DNA of 64,000 bases, from positions 62,001 to 126,000 of the forward strand of contig JAUHWY010000004.1 of assembly GCA_030427255.1 (NCBI GenBank), read 5' to 3'. A program made the translations under genes and the position numbers. Each line of letters begins with the position of its first letter. Position 1 is the first letter of the stretch. This DNA is from Bacteroidia bacterium (lineage in GTDB: Bacteria > Bacteroidota > Bacteroidia > CAIKAF01). Shown here one piece after another: positions 1 to 8,963 of the stretch. The notes beneath the pieces are model-generated. The model was given only the letters and a program-made list of their open reading frames with translations, ran no database searches and was not told the origin of the DNA.

Positions 1-101
1 ACAAAACCTGAAACATCTTCCTCTGTGTTTTGAGCTTGTACCAAAGCAGGCATGCTTAGCGCAAAGCCAACAGCACAAACCTTACATGAAATCTTTAACA
101 T
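1..101 (-). CDS. porV: PorV-like T9SS outer-membrane protein, N-terminus only
   Basis: Only the first 33 codons are present; the gene runs off the left edge. The visible part is a signal peptide (MLKISCKV..., hydrophobic core, then ALVQAQ) followed by NTEEDVSGF. This is too little for a family call from sequence. The name rests on position: in Flavobacterium johnsoniae porV (lptO) lies directly after porU, and here the start is 65 nt after the porU stop on the same strand. PorV is an outer-membrane barrel that delivers type IX cargo to the PorU sortase. Seen: export signal and location. Inferred: identity. Confidence 0.6.
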   Translation of the reverse strand, partial: MLKISCKVCAVGFALSMPALVQAQNTEEDVSGF

Positions 102-124
102 AATGCTATTCTAAACCGGATTGG

Positions 125-132
125 CAAATATA
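125..132 (-). promoter_or_regulatory. candidate minus-7 box upstream of porV
   Basis: Read on the minus strand this is TATATTTG, a full match to the Bacteroidota minus-7 consensus TAnnTTTG, 23 nt before the porV start. A TTTC lies 19 nt further upstream, one base off the usual minus-33 TTTG. It suggests that porV can be transcribed independently of porU. Confidence 0.45.
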
Positions 133-166
133 CAACAGCCACCCCTTTAACAGAAACCTAAGCGGA

Positions 167-3100
167 TTATTGTGTTCTTCCTGAGAAAATGATTTTTCCA
201 TGACCAAAAACTTCTTCTCCGGTTTCATCCCGCAGCATTACCCGCACAGCATACAAACCGGCCGATACAGGTTCTCCTGAAGTGGAGGTTCCATCCCAGA
301 TCAATTGAATGCCTTGGAAGCCCGTGGGACTGCCCTCCCATGAGAAACTACGTACTTGCCTTCCGGACAAGTCTGAAATCACAACTTCTGCCTCTAAGTC
401 TCTGCCTTCCAAGTTATGTTGGAAGGTAATTTGGGTGTTTTCATGAAATGGATTTGGCCAGGCTTCTACCCGAATCAATCGCGGATCCTCGCCCACAACG
501 GTAAAACTTAACTCCTTTCGGCTAACGTTATTGCAACCATCCCAAACCTGCAACTCCACCGTGTAAAATCCTGGGGCTAAGTCTTCCAATGGGAAACGCA
601 AGCTACCGCCGGTATAGCTGTTCAAGTTGGATTCGTAATAGTTGTTTAGGTTGTAGCTACGTGTTTCATCGCCTAAAATTGTTAGCCGTATCTCATGACC
701 AATACCGCCACCGGCTGTGTTTATGCCGCTAGGATCGTTTAACCGGGCAAAAATTTCAGGATTGCCGTGCGTAATTCCCATATCCTGAAACAAGCTATCG
801 TTTATAAACAACTCAATTTCCGGACCGTCCATATCGCCCAAACAATTGCCGCTCGATCCTCCAATCAAAAAGTCTCTAAAGTAGCCGTGGGCATCAACCA
901 CGCCATTCTCTGCATAATAGCTTACTTTCCCACTGTCTACCAAATAATTAATATCCAATGGAACCTTAAAGGCTACGCTCCATAAACCTTCGTTTACCGT
1001 AACTTTTCCTCTAAATACCACCGAATTTTGCAATTCAAACTCGAAGTTTTGTCCCCCTGCATCGTTCCGTAAAGTATTCAACTGCTGTGGTTTGTCAAAT
1101 ACAGTTATGTAAAGGGATCCGTTGAAACTCGAAATCAATTGGCTGTCGCGTGTGGCCACTCTTCCGCTTAAACGAACCACATCAGAGGCCTTCAAGGTAT
1201 CGTTAAAGCCACCCTGTGCCAAGGCATTTCCATTTACAGAGTCGGTAAGCACCAAATACCTGGGGTAGGCCAAACGCATGGCCGGATCTCCAAACAATAA
1301 AATGTTGTTTTCCCCACCGTCGCAAACAGGGTTGCACTTGCGCGATTCATATAAGATGTCTCCCAATCGGGTATCGCTGGCATCAAAGTCGCCAAAGGTT
1401 ACTCTGGTAAGCTTTCTAAGGTAATTTGGAACAATGGGAATGGCTCTTACCGTGCTTATTAGGGCAATTCCTCCTTTGTCTTCGCGCAAAAACACCCGCT
1501 CTCCGGCCGACAAAAAGGTAGGGTCGTCAAAACGTGTAAACGTACAAGTAGCCGTAGAAAACAGCGGTAAGGCATGCTTGTTTTCCCAGCCTTCAATATC
1601 GTCTATTTGCATCACCCGTTCTGCCGTTAAGCCGGCTTCTCCACCATGACCAATGTAGTTTAAAAACAAAGTGCCTCGATTGATGCGCCGGTTCAAATAA
1701 GATTTTGCTTCCGGATAACGCTGCCCCGCATCGTTGTTCTGAACAAATGCGTCAATGTATACCTTATCCACGTTCCAAACCGGATAGTTGTCGCGAAGAA
1801 AACGATACATCTCTTCGTTATCGTTCACAAAACTTGCTTCCCAACCTTCCTCCATGTCGTCGGCAAATAGGGTAATGCTGTTTCTCCAGTCCCCCAAACA
1901 GGCCGGATCGTCCATATAACGTTGGATTTTTCGATTGTAAGACTCTCCCTCTTGCGGGGTGGTTACCAATATACGTCCAACACCCAGCCAAATAGGAGCC
2001 GTGCTGGGAACAACGCCGTCGCTTATGGAATTGGGGCTCAAGGCCACATAAAAGTAATCCGAAGAATGCGAACCTCCGCTGCGGCTTTTAGAATCCCACG
2101 TTTGATATGCCGGCACCAAATTATGGTCGGGTGCTTCAATTCTATCCTTATACGGCATGTACTCAAAGCTGCCGTCGCCATACAACATCAAAAACCGTGG
2201 GCCGTTTTCTTCGCCATGTACCTCAAAGTAGGCACGAACATAATCTCGGATGGCACTTACGTCCAGGCCACCTGAACTAAATTCATTAAATATTTCATAG
2301 GTAGTGACCACATGCACCAACATGCCATCCTCCATGCGGTGTAGGTCAGCAAGAGCCTCTGCCTGTGTTTTGAGGCTGGGATGTGTAACCACCAGCATGT
2401 CCGGTGCTGGCTGGTTGTAGATTAGACCGTGCAAGTCTTGATTTTGTACTTTCCCAAAGGGTACAGGCTCAGGAAAGGTCGTGTTTTGAAATACAACAAA
2501 GGTTTTATCTTCGGCATTTTCTACCCGGAAAAAACCATAACCTGCGCCGGATTCCAAGGGAATTCGTTTAATCTCGCTACGGTCCGTAATATCCCAAACC
2601 TGAGTAGCACTGCTGCCTCCGGCAATCCGAAATTCTGCAAGCCCCGAAGCTTGAGCATCTCTGATTTGGTAAGGCAAATCGGCCAAATTTAGCTGCCTTC
2701 GGTAGTGCACAGAAATAAAGTCCAACCACGCCCTTTGATCTTCTGAACCGGAAATAGGACTTAGCCTTTCTACTTGAATGGTTAAGCTTCCGCTGCTAAG
2801 CGTGTACCCATAACCCGCTGTAGTTTCTGCCGTGTAATTACCGGCATAATTGCTCGAAACTTGAGCAATATTTACCGTACCCAACTCCTCCCCATTGGCC
2901 AGATAGCGCATAACGGTATTGCAACCAACACAGCGCGCTGCTGCAGCTATACGTACCGTCGCTTCGCTGCCCACCACCGGCTGCTTTAATTGCATGTTGT
3001 AACTGTAGCTGTTGGTAAAGTTGAATGATTCTCCCATCCATTTTCGGCCGGTGCGAATCAAATTCCGCGTTTCTTCCTCAACCAGTGAAAAGGCATCGCA

Positions 3101-4009
3101 GGAACTGCTAATGTAGTCCGGATTACCGCTTTCGGACGCAGCGGTGGCTACCCTTAGCCCATTTCCCGGTCGACGGGTTACAAAATAGTAAGCAGTATCG
3201 GTATACACATTTCGATTGTGTAAATAGGTCTGAGCTTCTTTTTCCCAACGCATGGTGCCTTGCGCATAAAACGAAAGGAAATCGCCGGGTCCAAAGGTGC
3301 CGTCGCCACCATCGTTCATCCGAACAGCATTTTCTAAAAGATCGTCGGGACGGGTTTCCTGTACTTTTTCAGGCAAACGTCCGCCTCCGTTTCCATACAG
3401 CCTTAGCTCATTGCTGGGCACCGGACCGGATATCAAGCCATGCGTTTGCAAAAACTCATAGCTCAAACGGTACATTCCATCTTGGAACACACCAACTTTA
3501 AGCCAGTCGCCGGAAGCCAACACGGAGGAGCTAGCGAGCGTTTTGTTCGGGCTTTTGGCTGCTTTGGGTGCCTCATGTAAAACATAGCTTAAGGCAATCC
3601 GTTTGGGGATTTGCCACTCATTATTATTCTTCTGAAGCGCCGGACCACTCAAAAACCCACGCACTTGGCCACGCACACGCCAAAAATCGTAGGAAAAGGC
3701 CGATTCTACCTCGCCGGATTTGAGTTTCATGCCACTTTTGGTCATGAATTGAGGAGGAAGGGGCATCCATTCCAAAACCTTAAGCGAAACATCATCCGCA
3801 CGGGTGTTTTCCGGTAAATGCACGTAAAGTTTAGGCCCGCTTTCCGGATCTGTATACCCAAAATCAGAAGACAACTGCAATAGCCCTTCTTCACCTTGAA
3901 TTTTCCAATTTAATTCCAACGTATCCTGAACCACGCCTTGGCCAAAAAGCAAAGAACCGGAAAGAACAAAAACAGCAGAAAGTGCTAAATGACGTATGAT
4001 TTGACGCAT
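167..4009 (-). CDS. porU: PorU-type T9SS C-terminal signal peptidase (gingipain-like sortase)
   Basis: A 1280-residue exported protein. The frame is open further upstream, but the ATG at 4009 gives a classic signal peptide (MRQIIRHLALSAVF...LLFGQ), so I chose it. The central part is a peptidase C25 (gingipain) domain: LFLNYIGHGGEAG supplies the catalytic His and FSTATCTFTRFDDP the catalytic Cys. The C-terminus resembles a T9SS sorting domain (EAWPNPF, SDLSGRQVRSF, SAGLYAVRV). PorU is the outer-membrane sortase that cleaves the C-terminal signal of type IX cargo and attaches the mature protein to lipid A-linked sugar or releases it. The length matches the family (about 1150-1300). It lies before porV, as in Flavobacterium, and is divergent from the PorP/SprF-like gene. 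Confidence 0.93.
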   Translation of the reverse strand: MRQIIRHLALSAVFVLSGSLLFGQGVVQDTLELNWKIQGEEGLLQLSSDFGYTDPESGPKLYVHLPENTRADDVSLKVLEWMPLPPQFMTKSGMKLKSGEVESAFSYDFWRVRGQVRGFLSGPALQKNNNEWQIPKRIALSYVLHEAPKAAKSPNKTLASSSVLASGDWLKVGVFQDGMYRLSYEFLQTHGLISGPVPSNELRLYGNGGGRLPEKVQETRPDDLLENAVRMNDGGDGTFGPGDFLSFYAQGTMRWEKEAQTYLHNRNVYTDTAYYFVTRRPGNGLRVATAASESGNPDYISSSCDAFSLVEEETRNLIRTGRKWMGESFNFTNSYSYNMQLKQPVVGSEATVRIAAAARCVGCNTVMRYLANGEELGTVNIAQVSSNYAGNYTAETTAGYGYTLSSGSLTIQVERLSPISGSEDQRAWLDFISVHYRRQLNLADLPYQIRDAQASGLAEFRIAGGSSATQVWDITDRSEIKRIPLESGAGYGFFRVENAEDKTFVVFQNTTFPEPVPFGKVQNQDLHGLIYNQPAPDMLVVTHPSLKTQAEALADLHRMEDGMLVHVVTTYEIFNEFSSGGLDVSAIRDYVRAYFEVHGEENGPRFLMLYGDGSFEYMPYKDRIEAPDHNLVPAYQTWDSKSRSGGSHSSDYFYVALSPNSISDGVVPSTAPIWLGVGRILVTTPQEGESYNRKIQRYMDDPACLGDWRNSITLFADDMEEGWEASFVNDNEEMYRFLRDNYPVWNVDKVYIDAFVQNNDAGQRYPEAKSYLNRRINRGTLFLNYIGHGGEAGLTAERVMQIDDIEGWENKHALPLFSTATCTFTRFDDPTFLSAGERVFLREDKGGIALISTVRAIPIVPNYLRKLTRVTFGDFDASDTRLGDILYESRKCNPVCDGGENNILLFGDPAMRLAYPRYLVLTDSVNGNALAQGGFNDTLKASDVVRLSGRVATRDSQLISSFNGSLYITVFDKPQQLNTLRNDAGGQNFEFELQNSVVFRGKVTVNEGLWSVAFKVPLDINYLVDSGKVSYYAENGVVDAHGYFRDFLIGGSSGNCLGDMDGPEIELFINDSLFQDMGITHGNPEIFARLNDPSGINTAGGGIGHEIRLTILGDETRSYNLNNYYESNLNSYTGGSLRFPLEDLAPGFYTVELQVWDGCNNVSRKELSFTVVGEDPRLIRVEAWPNPFHENTQITFQHNLEGRDLEAEVVISDLSGRQVRSFSWEGSPTGFQGIQLIWDGTSTSGEPVSAGLYAVRVMLRDETGEEVFGHGKIIFSGRTQ

Positions 4010-4128
4010 GTATGCGGATTTAAGCTTCAATATAACGATAAAAAAGCAGTTATGGTATGGGGCTTTTCTCAAAAAGAAGAATAGAAATTTAAAGGTAAAC
4101 ATTTTTGAAGGGAAATAAGTTGGGCGGC

Positions 4129-4266
4129 CCATGGGGCTCTCACCCTCCGGCCCGCTTCGTTTGGGCTGCAAAGCCACGGCCTGTGGGGGTTCCGCAAAGC
4201 TCCACCTCCTCGGCTCGGGCTTTGCTAGCCCTCACTTGCAGGCGCTCCCGGGTTCCATCCCCGGCC
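4129..4266. repeat. GC-rich intergenic hairpin element, copy A
   Basis: A sharply bounded GC-rich block in an otherwise AT-rich gap of about 350 bp between porU and the PorP-like gene. Its minus strand holds GTGGAGCTTTGCGGAACC (4188-4205), the same core as in the blocks near 14.1 kb and 46.9 kb. The core is enclosed by a stem GCAAAGCC (4168-4175) with GGCTTTGC (4218-4225). It encodes no convincing protein. Confidence 0.75.
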
Positions 4267-4327
4267 GAAAAATTCAAGAAATGATGCCGCTTTTTTCATA
4301 TTTCGTGTGTCTTTCATACGGATTTCG

Positions 4328-4335
4328 TATTTTTG
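4328..4335 (+). promoter_or_regulatory. candidate minus-7 box for the PorP/SprF-like gene
   Basis: TATTTTTG is an exact TAnnTTTG match 26 nt before the start codon at 4361. No good minus-33 TTTG is seen at the usual distance, so support is partial. Confidence 0.4.
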
Positions 4336-4360
4336 AACGTTTGACAGACAAAATACCCTC

Positions 4361-5329
4361 ATGGTAAAACAATACCTTCTCACTGTGGTTGCTGCCTGCA
4401 TGGCTTGGTCTCTGACCACTACAGCACATGCCCAGGATCCCCAGTTTAGTCAGTTCTACGCCAACCAAATTTATTTGAACCCGGCGTTTGCAGGATCGGT
4501 GCGCTGCCCTAGAGTTTCGCTCAATTACCGTAACCAATGGACAGCCATTTCCGGTAATTACCAAACCATGGCCGCCTCTTACGACCAGCATTTCGATGCC
4601 CTCCAAGGAGGAATTGGAATTCGCTTGATGCGCGACCAGGCAGGTACCAGCACCATTACCTCGCATAATGTGGCAGTTTCCTATTCCTACCTTATTAAGC
4701 TGAACCGAAAAGTGAATTTGAGGTTGGCTGCTGAAGTAGGCTTCTTGCAGCGTAGCCTCAATACCGACAACCTAACCTTTGGCGACCAAATCGATGACCG
4801 TTACGGTTTTATTTATGCTACTCAAGAGGTATTCGATAACGACGAAAAGCTGTTTGCCGATTTTGCAGCAGGTGCTTTGTTGTACAACCAGATTTTTTAC
4901 GGCGGCTTTGCCTTCCATCACATCACCGAACCTAACGAAGGTTTCCTAGGAAGCTCTGCCTTGCCCTTTAAATTTACTACCCACTTTGGAGCCATGATTC
5001 CTTTGGGAAAAAAGCGCAAGTACGCCGGCGATTTGTTTATCTCTCCCAATATTTTGTTCCAATTGCAACAATCCTTCTACCAACTTAATGTTGGCTTGTA
5101 TGCAGGTAAAGGGCCCATCGTCGGAGGTATTTGGTACCGCAACAACGACTCGTTCATCGCTTTGGTAGGTTTGCAACGCGATACTTGGAGAATTGGCTAC
5201 TCATATGATGTTACCATTTCTCGGTTGACCAACCGCACCGCCGGTTCTCATGAATTATCGCTGGGCTTCAAAATCCCTTGCAAACCCGCACGCCGCAGAT
5301 TCCGTACCGTGCGTTGCCCATCGTTCTGA
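4361..5329 (+). CDS. PorP/SprF family type IX secretion membrane protein
   Basis: 322 residues with signal peptide MVKQYLLTVVAACMAWSLTT...HAQ. The mature start DPQFSQFYANQIYLNPAFAG is the hallmark of the PorP/SprF family (PF11751): outer-membrane beta-barrels that work with the T9SS, in SprF's case for a specific gliding adhesin. Alternating hydrophobic/aromatic strands run to the end, fitting a barrel. The family has many paralogs per genome, so the symbol is left empty. It is followed by gldJ after 58 nt on the same strand, suggesting cotranscription. Confidence 0.92.
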   Translation: MVKQYLLTVVAACMAWSLTTTAHAQDPQFSQFYANQIYLNPAFAGSVRCPRVSLNYRNQWTAISGNYQTMAASYDQHFDALQGGIGIRLMRDQAGTSTITSHNVAVSYSYLIKLNRKVNLRLAAEVGFLQRSLNTDNLTFGDQIDDRYGFIYATQEVFDNDEKLFADFAAGALLYNQIFYGGFAFHHITEPNEGFLGSSALPFKFTTHFGAMIPLGKKRKYAGDLFISPNILFQLQQSFYQLNVGLYAGKGPIVGGIWYRNNDSFIALVGLQRDTWRIGYSYDVTISRLTNRTAGSHELSLGFKIPCKPARRRFRTVRCPSF

Positions 5330-5387
5330 TTTGTTTTCAACAATTTTTCATAATTTCCCACGTTCTAAAGACAGAAATTCGCCAAAA

Positions 5388-6950
5388 ATGAATATCCAAC
5401 AATCTTTCTTACTCGCTGCCGGAGCCGGTCTCCTCTTTGCCTCTTGCGGTGGAAATAAAGGAGGGGTATCTGCTACCACAGGCTGGGCTTACAACGACTA
5501 CAAAAACGGTGGTTTCGAAGTAATGCCCTACATCGAACAGGAAACAGGTCCCGGTCTTGTGCTTATCGAAGGCGGTACCTTCGTTATGGGCCAAGTAGAA
5601 CAAGATGTCCTTTACGAATACGACAACATGCCCCGTAGGGTAACCGTTTCCTCCTTTTATATGGACGAAGCAGAAGTCTCCAACGTTTCTTACCTAGAAT
5701 ACTTGCACTGGGTGAAGCGTGTTTTTGGAGAAGATTATCCTGAGGTTCTGAAAAAGGCCTTACCGGATACCCTGGTATGGCGCTCCAAACTTGGCTTCAA
5801 TGAACCTTATGTAGAAAACTACCTAAGGCACCCCGCATACCAATTCTATCCTGTTGTGGGAGTCAACTGGGTTCAAGCTACCGATTACTGTGCATGGAGG
5901 ACCGATAGGGTGAATGAGCAAATCCTCATTCGTGAGCGCATTATGGTGCACCACCCCTTGGAGCAAATTGCCGAAGAAAACTTCAATACCGAATCTTACC
6001 TTGCCGGTCAATATGAACTGGGTCTTAACGACAAACAACGTTATCAGCCCATCAACTTGGTTACCGGTGAAACCCGTAAAGTAAAATGGGAAGACGGAAT
6101 TTTGCTTCCAAAATATCGTCTCCCAACAGAAGCCGAATGGGAATATGCAGCACTTGCTTTGGTGGGCAACACCGATCCAAGTACAGACCGTGAAATCATC
6201 AAGGAAAAGCGTTTGTATCCTTGGAGCGGTCACATTGCACGTAACCCCAACGATAAGTTTAAAGGTGATTTCTTGGCCAACTTCCGTCGCGGTCGTGGAG
6301 ACTATATGGGTAGTGCCGGTCGTTTGAACGATATGGCCGATATCACAGCACCTGTTTATTATTACTGGCCCAACGACTTTGGCCTTTACCATATGGCCGG
6401 AAACGTTTCCGAATGGGTAATGGATGTTTACCGTCCCTTGTCCATGATGGATATGGACGAATTCCGCCCGGTACGTGGCAATATCTTTAAAAAGAAACTG
6501 ATCGACGACGAAGGTTTCTTGGCAGAGAAAGACAGCTTGGGACGCCTTCAATACGTAAATGTTACTGAGGACGACGCTGCCGATCGCCGCAATTACACCC
6601 GCGCCAATTATCTGGATTACCAAGACGGCGACTACAACTCCTCTATTTATTACAACGACGAAACCTTCCAAGATCCTGAGCGTAGCAATGACTTGATGTA
6701 TGAGTTTGGAACTACCACACTCATCAACAACAAAGCCCGCGTGGTAAAGGGGGGCTCTTGGAAAGATCCCGCCTATTGGATGGTTCCCGGTACCCGCCGT
6801 TTCATGGATGAGGAAACCGCCATGGATTGGATTGGATTCCGTTGCGCCATGGATAGAATCGGTAGCCCCATGGGTATTGGTAAAAATACCCGTTACAAGC
6901 ACCGGGGAGGCGAACAATACGGAAAAGATCCCGGAAAAATTCGTAGATAA
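5388..6950 (+). CDS. gldJ: gliding motility lipoprotein GldJ
   Basis: 520 residues from the ATG at 5388. The frame is open upstream, but this start gives a lipoprotein signal with lipobox LLFASC (Cys20), as expected for GldJ. The rest is an FGE-sulfatase/SUMF1-like domain (PF03781): LVLIEGGTFVMG, YRLPTEAEWEYAA, GLYHMAGNVSEWVMD, RVVKGGSWKDPAYWM, IGFRCAMD. GldJ and GldK share this fold; GldJ is preferred because the gene is next to porU-porV, as in Flavobacterium johnsoniae, and no gldL follows. GldJ is needed for gliding and for the stability of other motor/T9SS parts (known of the family). A strong terminator follows at 6971. Confidence 0.9.
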   Translation: MNIQQSFLLAAGAGLLFASCGGNKGGVSATTGWAYNDYKNGGFEVMPYIEQETGPGLVLIEGGTFVMGQVEQDVLYEYDNMPRRVTVSSFYMDEAEVSNVSYLEYLHWVKRVFGEDYPEVLKKALPDTLVWRSKLGFNEPYVENYLRHPAYQFYPVVGVNWVQATDYCAWRTDRVNEQILIRERIMVHHPLEQIAEENFNTESYLAGQYELGLNDKQRYQPINLVTGETRKVKWEDGILLPKYRLPTEAEWEYAALALVGNTDPSTDREIIKEKRLYPWSGHIARNPNDKFKGDFLANFRRGRGDYMGSAGRLNDMADITAPVYYYWPNDFGLYHMAGNVSEWVMDVYRPLSMMDMDEFRPVRGNIFKKKLIDDEGFLAEKDSLGRLQYVNVTEDDAADRRNYTRANYLDYQDGDYNSSIYYNDETFQDPERSNDLMYEFGTTTLINNKARVVKGGSWKDPAYWMVPGTRRFMDEETAMDWIGFRCAMDRIGSPMGIGKNTRYKHRGGEQYGKDPGKIRR

Positions 6951-6970
6951 GCCCTTAAACTTTCGAATAC

Positions 6971-7007
6971 ATCAGGTACGGTCTAAGCACTGTACCTGAT
7001 TTTTTTT
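6971..7007 (+). terminator. intrinsic terminator of gldJ
   Basis: Stem ATCAGGTAC with GTACCTGAT, 12-nt loop, then a run of T, starting 20 nt after the gldJ stop. Confidence 0.9.
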
Positions 7008-7102
7008 GTCCTGTTTTTTTGAACCTATCCCATTTCCTGGGAAAAGCCGGGAGCTGTTAAGGCTGTGATGGACGGAATCATTCAAAGGAGCTTGTTTAAG
7101 CT

Positions 7103-7380
7103 GAGACCAGGGATGCGCTGTTATTCCGGCGGCGATCCTGTTCATAACGCTTCGTGCTGATGCTGAGATCAGCATCATGGAGTCTGCATTATTGAGCCAG
7201 GGTTTGCGTTGCGTCCAAATCTCAAGTTTTTTATCCTGACCGAAGTGTCAGGGATCCTCATTTACAATTAGTAAACTCCGGCCTGTCCTGACCGCAGCGT
7301 CAGGTGCCTTTCGATTTGTACGCGCCTTTATTCGCCTTGAAAACACAACGCACCAACAGTCTCAAGGCGTAAACGGTCTC
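7103..7380 (-). mobile_element. MITE-like palindromic element, larger copy with nested hairpins
   Basis: Read on the minus strand, this is clearly homologous to the element at 33335-33477: both contain GCGTTGTGTTTTCAAGGCG, then CAAAT.GAAAG, then TTTACT.ATTGTAAATGAGG, then CTTGAGATTTGG in the same order. The outer ends are GAGACC (7103) and GGTCTC (7380). Relative to the other copy there are two insertions of about 25 bp, each carrying an 18-nt hairpin (7235-7252 and 7287-7304, CCTGACCG.AG.GTCAGG type). The half at 7103-7200 aligns poorly and holds another hairpin, TGATGCTGA/TCAGCATCA at 7158-7177. The homologous core is secure; the outer limits are not. Confidence 0.6.
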
Positions 7381-7417
7381 ACATTGTGGCAGGGATGGAG
7401 CCGATAGCCCACAGCCA

Positions 7418-7500
7418 CTAAGGCTGGACCTGCGTGGAGCGTGGTGGCTTGCCCCGATTTTTCGGGGAAGCCCACCTAAGCCCCGCAGGAACTGCCTTAG
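7418..7500. repeat. 83-bp palindrome with CCCCGA/TCGGGG tip
   Basis: Outer arms CTAAGGC....CCTGCG (7418-7434) and CGCAGG....GCCTTAG (7484-7500) pair, and the tip is GCCCCGATTTTTCGGGGA with flanking GTGGCTT/AAGCCCAC. The design matches the 86-bp palindrome at 33673-33758. It lies between the gldJ terminator region and the end of lpxB; no coding sense is visible. Confidence 0.7.
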
Positions 7501-7547
7501 GGGCGAGGACTAAAGGCGAGAGCCCGTAAGCCACCCAAAAAAGCTTT

Positions 7548-8642
7548 TTAGCCCTTTCCAACAATGTAGTGCGCTGCTTTTTCGGAGCAACCGGCATTAC
7601 CTAGTAACTTTCTAAGATTCCGGTAATGTTCCAACTGTTTGTCTCGGCCGGAGGCATGCATGAGTTTTTGAGTTTCCAAGCATAGGCGTTCCGGATTAAG
7701 GTCTTGCTGTATCAATTCGGGAATGGCGGTTTGTTGTAAGAGCAAATTCACCAAGGAAATCCAAGGGACTTGGATCAAGCGACGTGCAATAGCAACGGAA
7801 ACAGCACCTGCGCGGTAGCAAACTACTTGGGGAATACCCATTAGTGCCGTTTCTAAAGTGGCTGTGCCTGAGGTAACCCAAGCGATATCGGCTTGTCGGA
7901 GAAGCGCATTGGTTTGGTCTTTGCGTAGCTTCACTTTGAGGTTGGGATGTTGGCTAAGGTGTTTTAGGTACAAGCTTTCATCTAAATGGCTCATGCCGGC
8001 TATTTCGGCGTGAAGAACAGGGAGTTGTTCCATGCTTTGGAGCATGATGGGGAGCACCTTTTCCACCTCTTTGGCGCGGCTTCCCGGTAGCATCACGAGC
8101 CTAAGCGGGTCCTTGATTTGTGCATCAGGCCTATGGTTAAGCTCCGGTCGGTCGAGCAAGGGGTTGCCTACATAGTGTACATCGACCTTATACTTTGTAT
8201 AGAAATCTACCTCAAAGGGGAAAATAACCAAAACTTGGTGGCAATACTTACGTAAACTATGCACACGGCTGCTGTGCCAAGCCCAAACTTGGGGAGGAAT
8301 AAAGTAGTCCACCCGAAATCCTTGCTTTGCAGCCCATTTCATGACCCTAAAATTGAATCCGGGGTAATCTACAGGAATAACGACGTCGGGTTGGAAGCGC
8401 TTAATGTCTTTACATACATCCTTTATTTGGCGTAATATTCTGGGCAAATGCTTAATGATTTCAGCAAATCCCATGAAGTTTTGCTCTCTTAGGTGCAAAA
8501 AGAGCTCCATGCCTTCTTTTTGGCAAGCATCTCCGCCCATGCCCCTGAAGGAAGCTTGAGGGTCAAGTTTTTGGATGGCTCGAATAAGTCCGGCCGCATG
8601 TTGGTCGCCGGAAGTTTCTCCGGCAAGCAGATAATACTTCAT
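7548..8642 (-). CDS. lpxB: lipid-A-disaccharide synthase
   Basis: 364 residues. LpxB (GT19) joins UDP-2,3-diacylglucosamine and lipid X to form the lipid A disaccharide at the inner face of the cytoplasmic membrane. Diagnostic parts: N-terminal LLAGETSGDQHAAGLIRAI, FRGMGGDACQKEGME, VIPVDYPGFNFRVMKWA, YFIPPQVWAWHSSR, VHYVGNPLLD, LPGSRAKEV and SGTATLETALMGIPQVVCYR. Length is close to the usual 370-390. It is the last gene of a tight minus-strand operon: surE, a small membrane protein, lpxB, with 3-nt gaps. Confidence 0.97.
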   Translation of the reverse strand: MKYYLLAGETSGDQHAAGLIRAIQKLDPQASFRGMGGDACQKEGMELFLHLREQNFMGFAEIIKHLPRILRQIKDVCKDIKRFQPDVVIPVDYPGFNFRVMKWAAKQGFRVDYFIPPQVWAWHSSRVHSLRKYCHQVLVIFPFEVDFYTKYKVDVHYVGNPLLDRPELNHRPDAQIKDPLRLVMLPGSRAKEVEKVLPIMLQSMEQLPVLHAEIAGMSHLDESLYLKHLSQHPNLKVKLRKDQTNALLRQADIAWVTSGTATLETALMGIPQVVCYRAGAVSVAIARRLIQVPWISLVNLLLQQTAIPELIQQDLNPERLCLETQKLMHASGRDKQLEHYRNLRKLLGNAGCSEKAAHYIVGKG

Positions 8643-8645
8643 GGG

Positions 8646-8960
8646 TTAAAACCAGCCTTCTTCGGCGCCAAGCACCAGCACCACATTAATGAAGGCAAAA
8701 ATAAAGGTAATGAGCAAGACACCTTTTCCGGTTTGTTCGTAGCGCTTGTTGACCATGTACCAGCGGAAAGGAAGCAAGTTGGCAGCAACGGCAATGAAAC
8801 CGAGGACATCGGTAGATACGGGAATGCGCACTTTTAGAAAGTCCATAAGAAAAATGGAAAGCCCAATGATGAGGGCAAAGGCTAGGGCGGGAATGGCAAT
8901 TCCCAAGACAGCACCAAAAACCAACTGGTCTTTATCGAAGAAACGTTTAATGCTATTCAT
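8646..8960 (-). CDS. small membrane protein between surE and lpxB, function unknown
   Basis: 104 residues with about three hydrophobic segments (residues 15-40, 48-65, 80-98). It is separated from both surE and lpxB by only 3 nt, so it is surely cotranscribed and probably translationally coupled. A membrane protein in this slot is common in Bacteroidota; I know of no assigned function. Involvement in envelope lipid metabolism would be a guess from context. Confidence 0.85.
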   Translation of the reverse strand: MNSIKRFFDKDQLVFGAVLGIAIPALAFALIIGLSIFLMDFLKVRIPVSTDVLGFIAVAANLLPFRWYMVNKRYEQTGKGVLLITFIFAFINVVLVLGAEEGWF

Positions 8961-8963
8961 CGT

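Noticed and set aside
5823-6917. A 364-codon minus-strand frame inside gldJ
   Set aside because: It is fully antisense to a confident gldJ and has no recognizable domain; codon-phase shadow.
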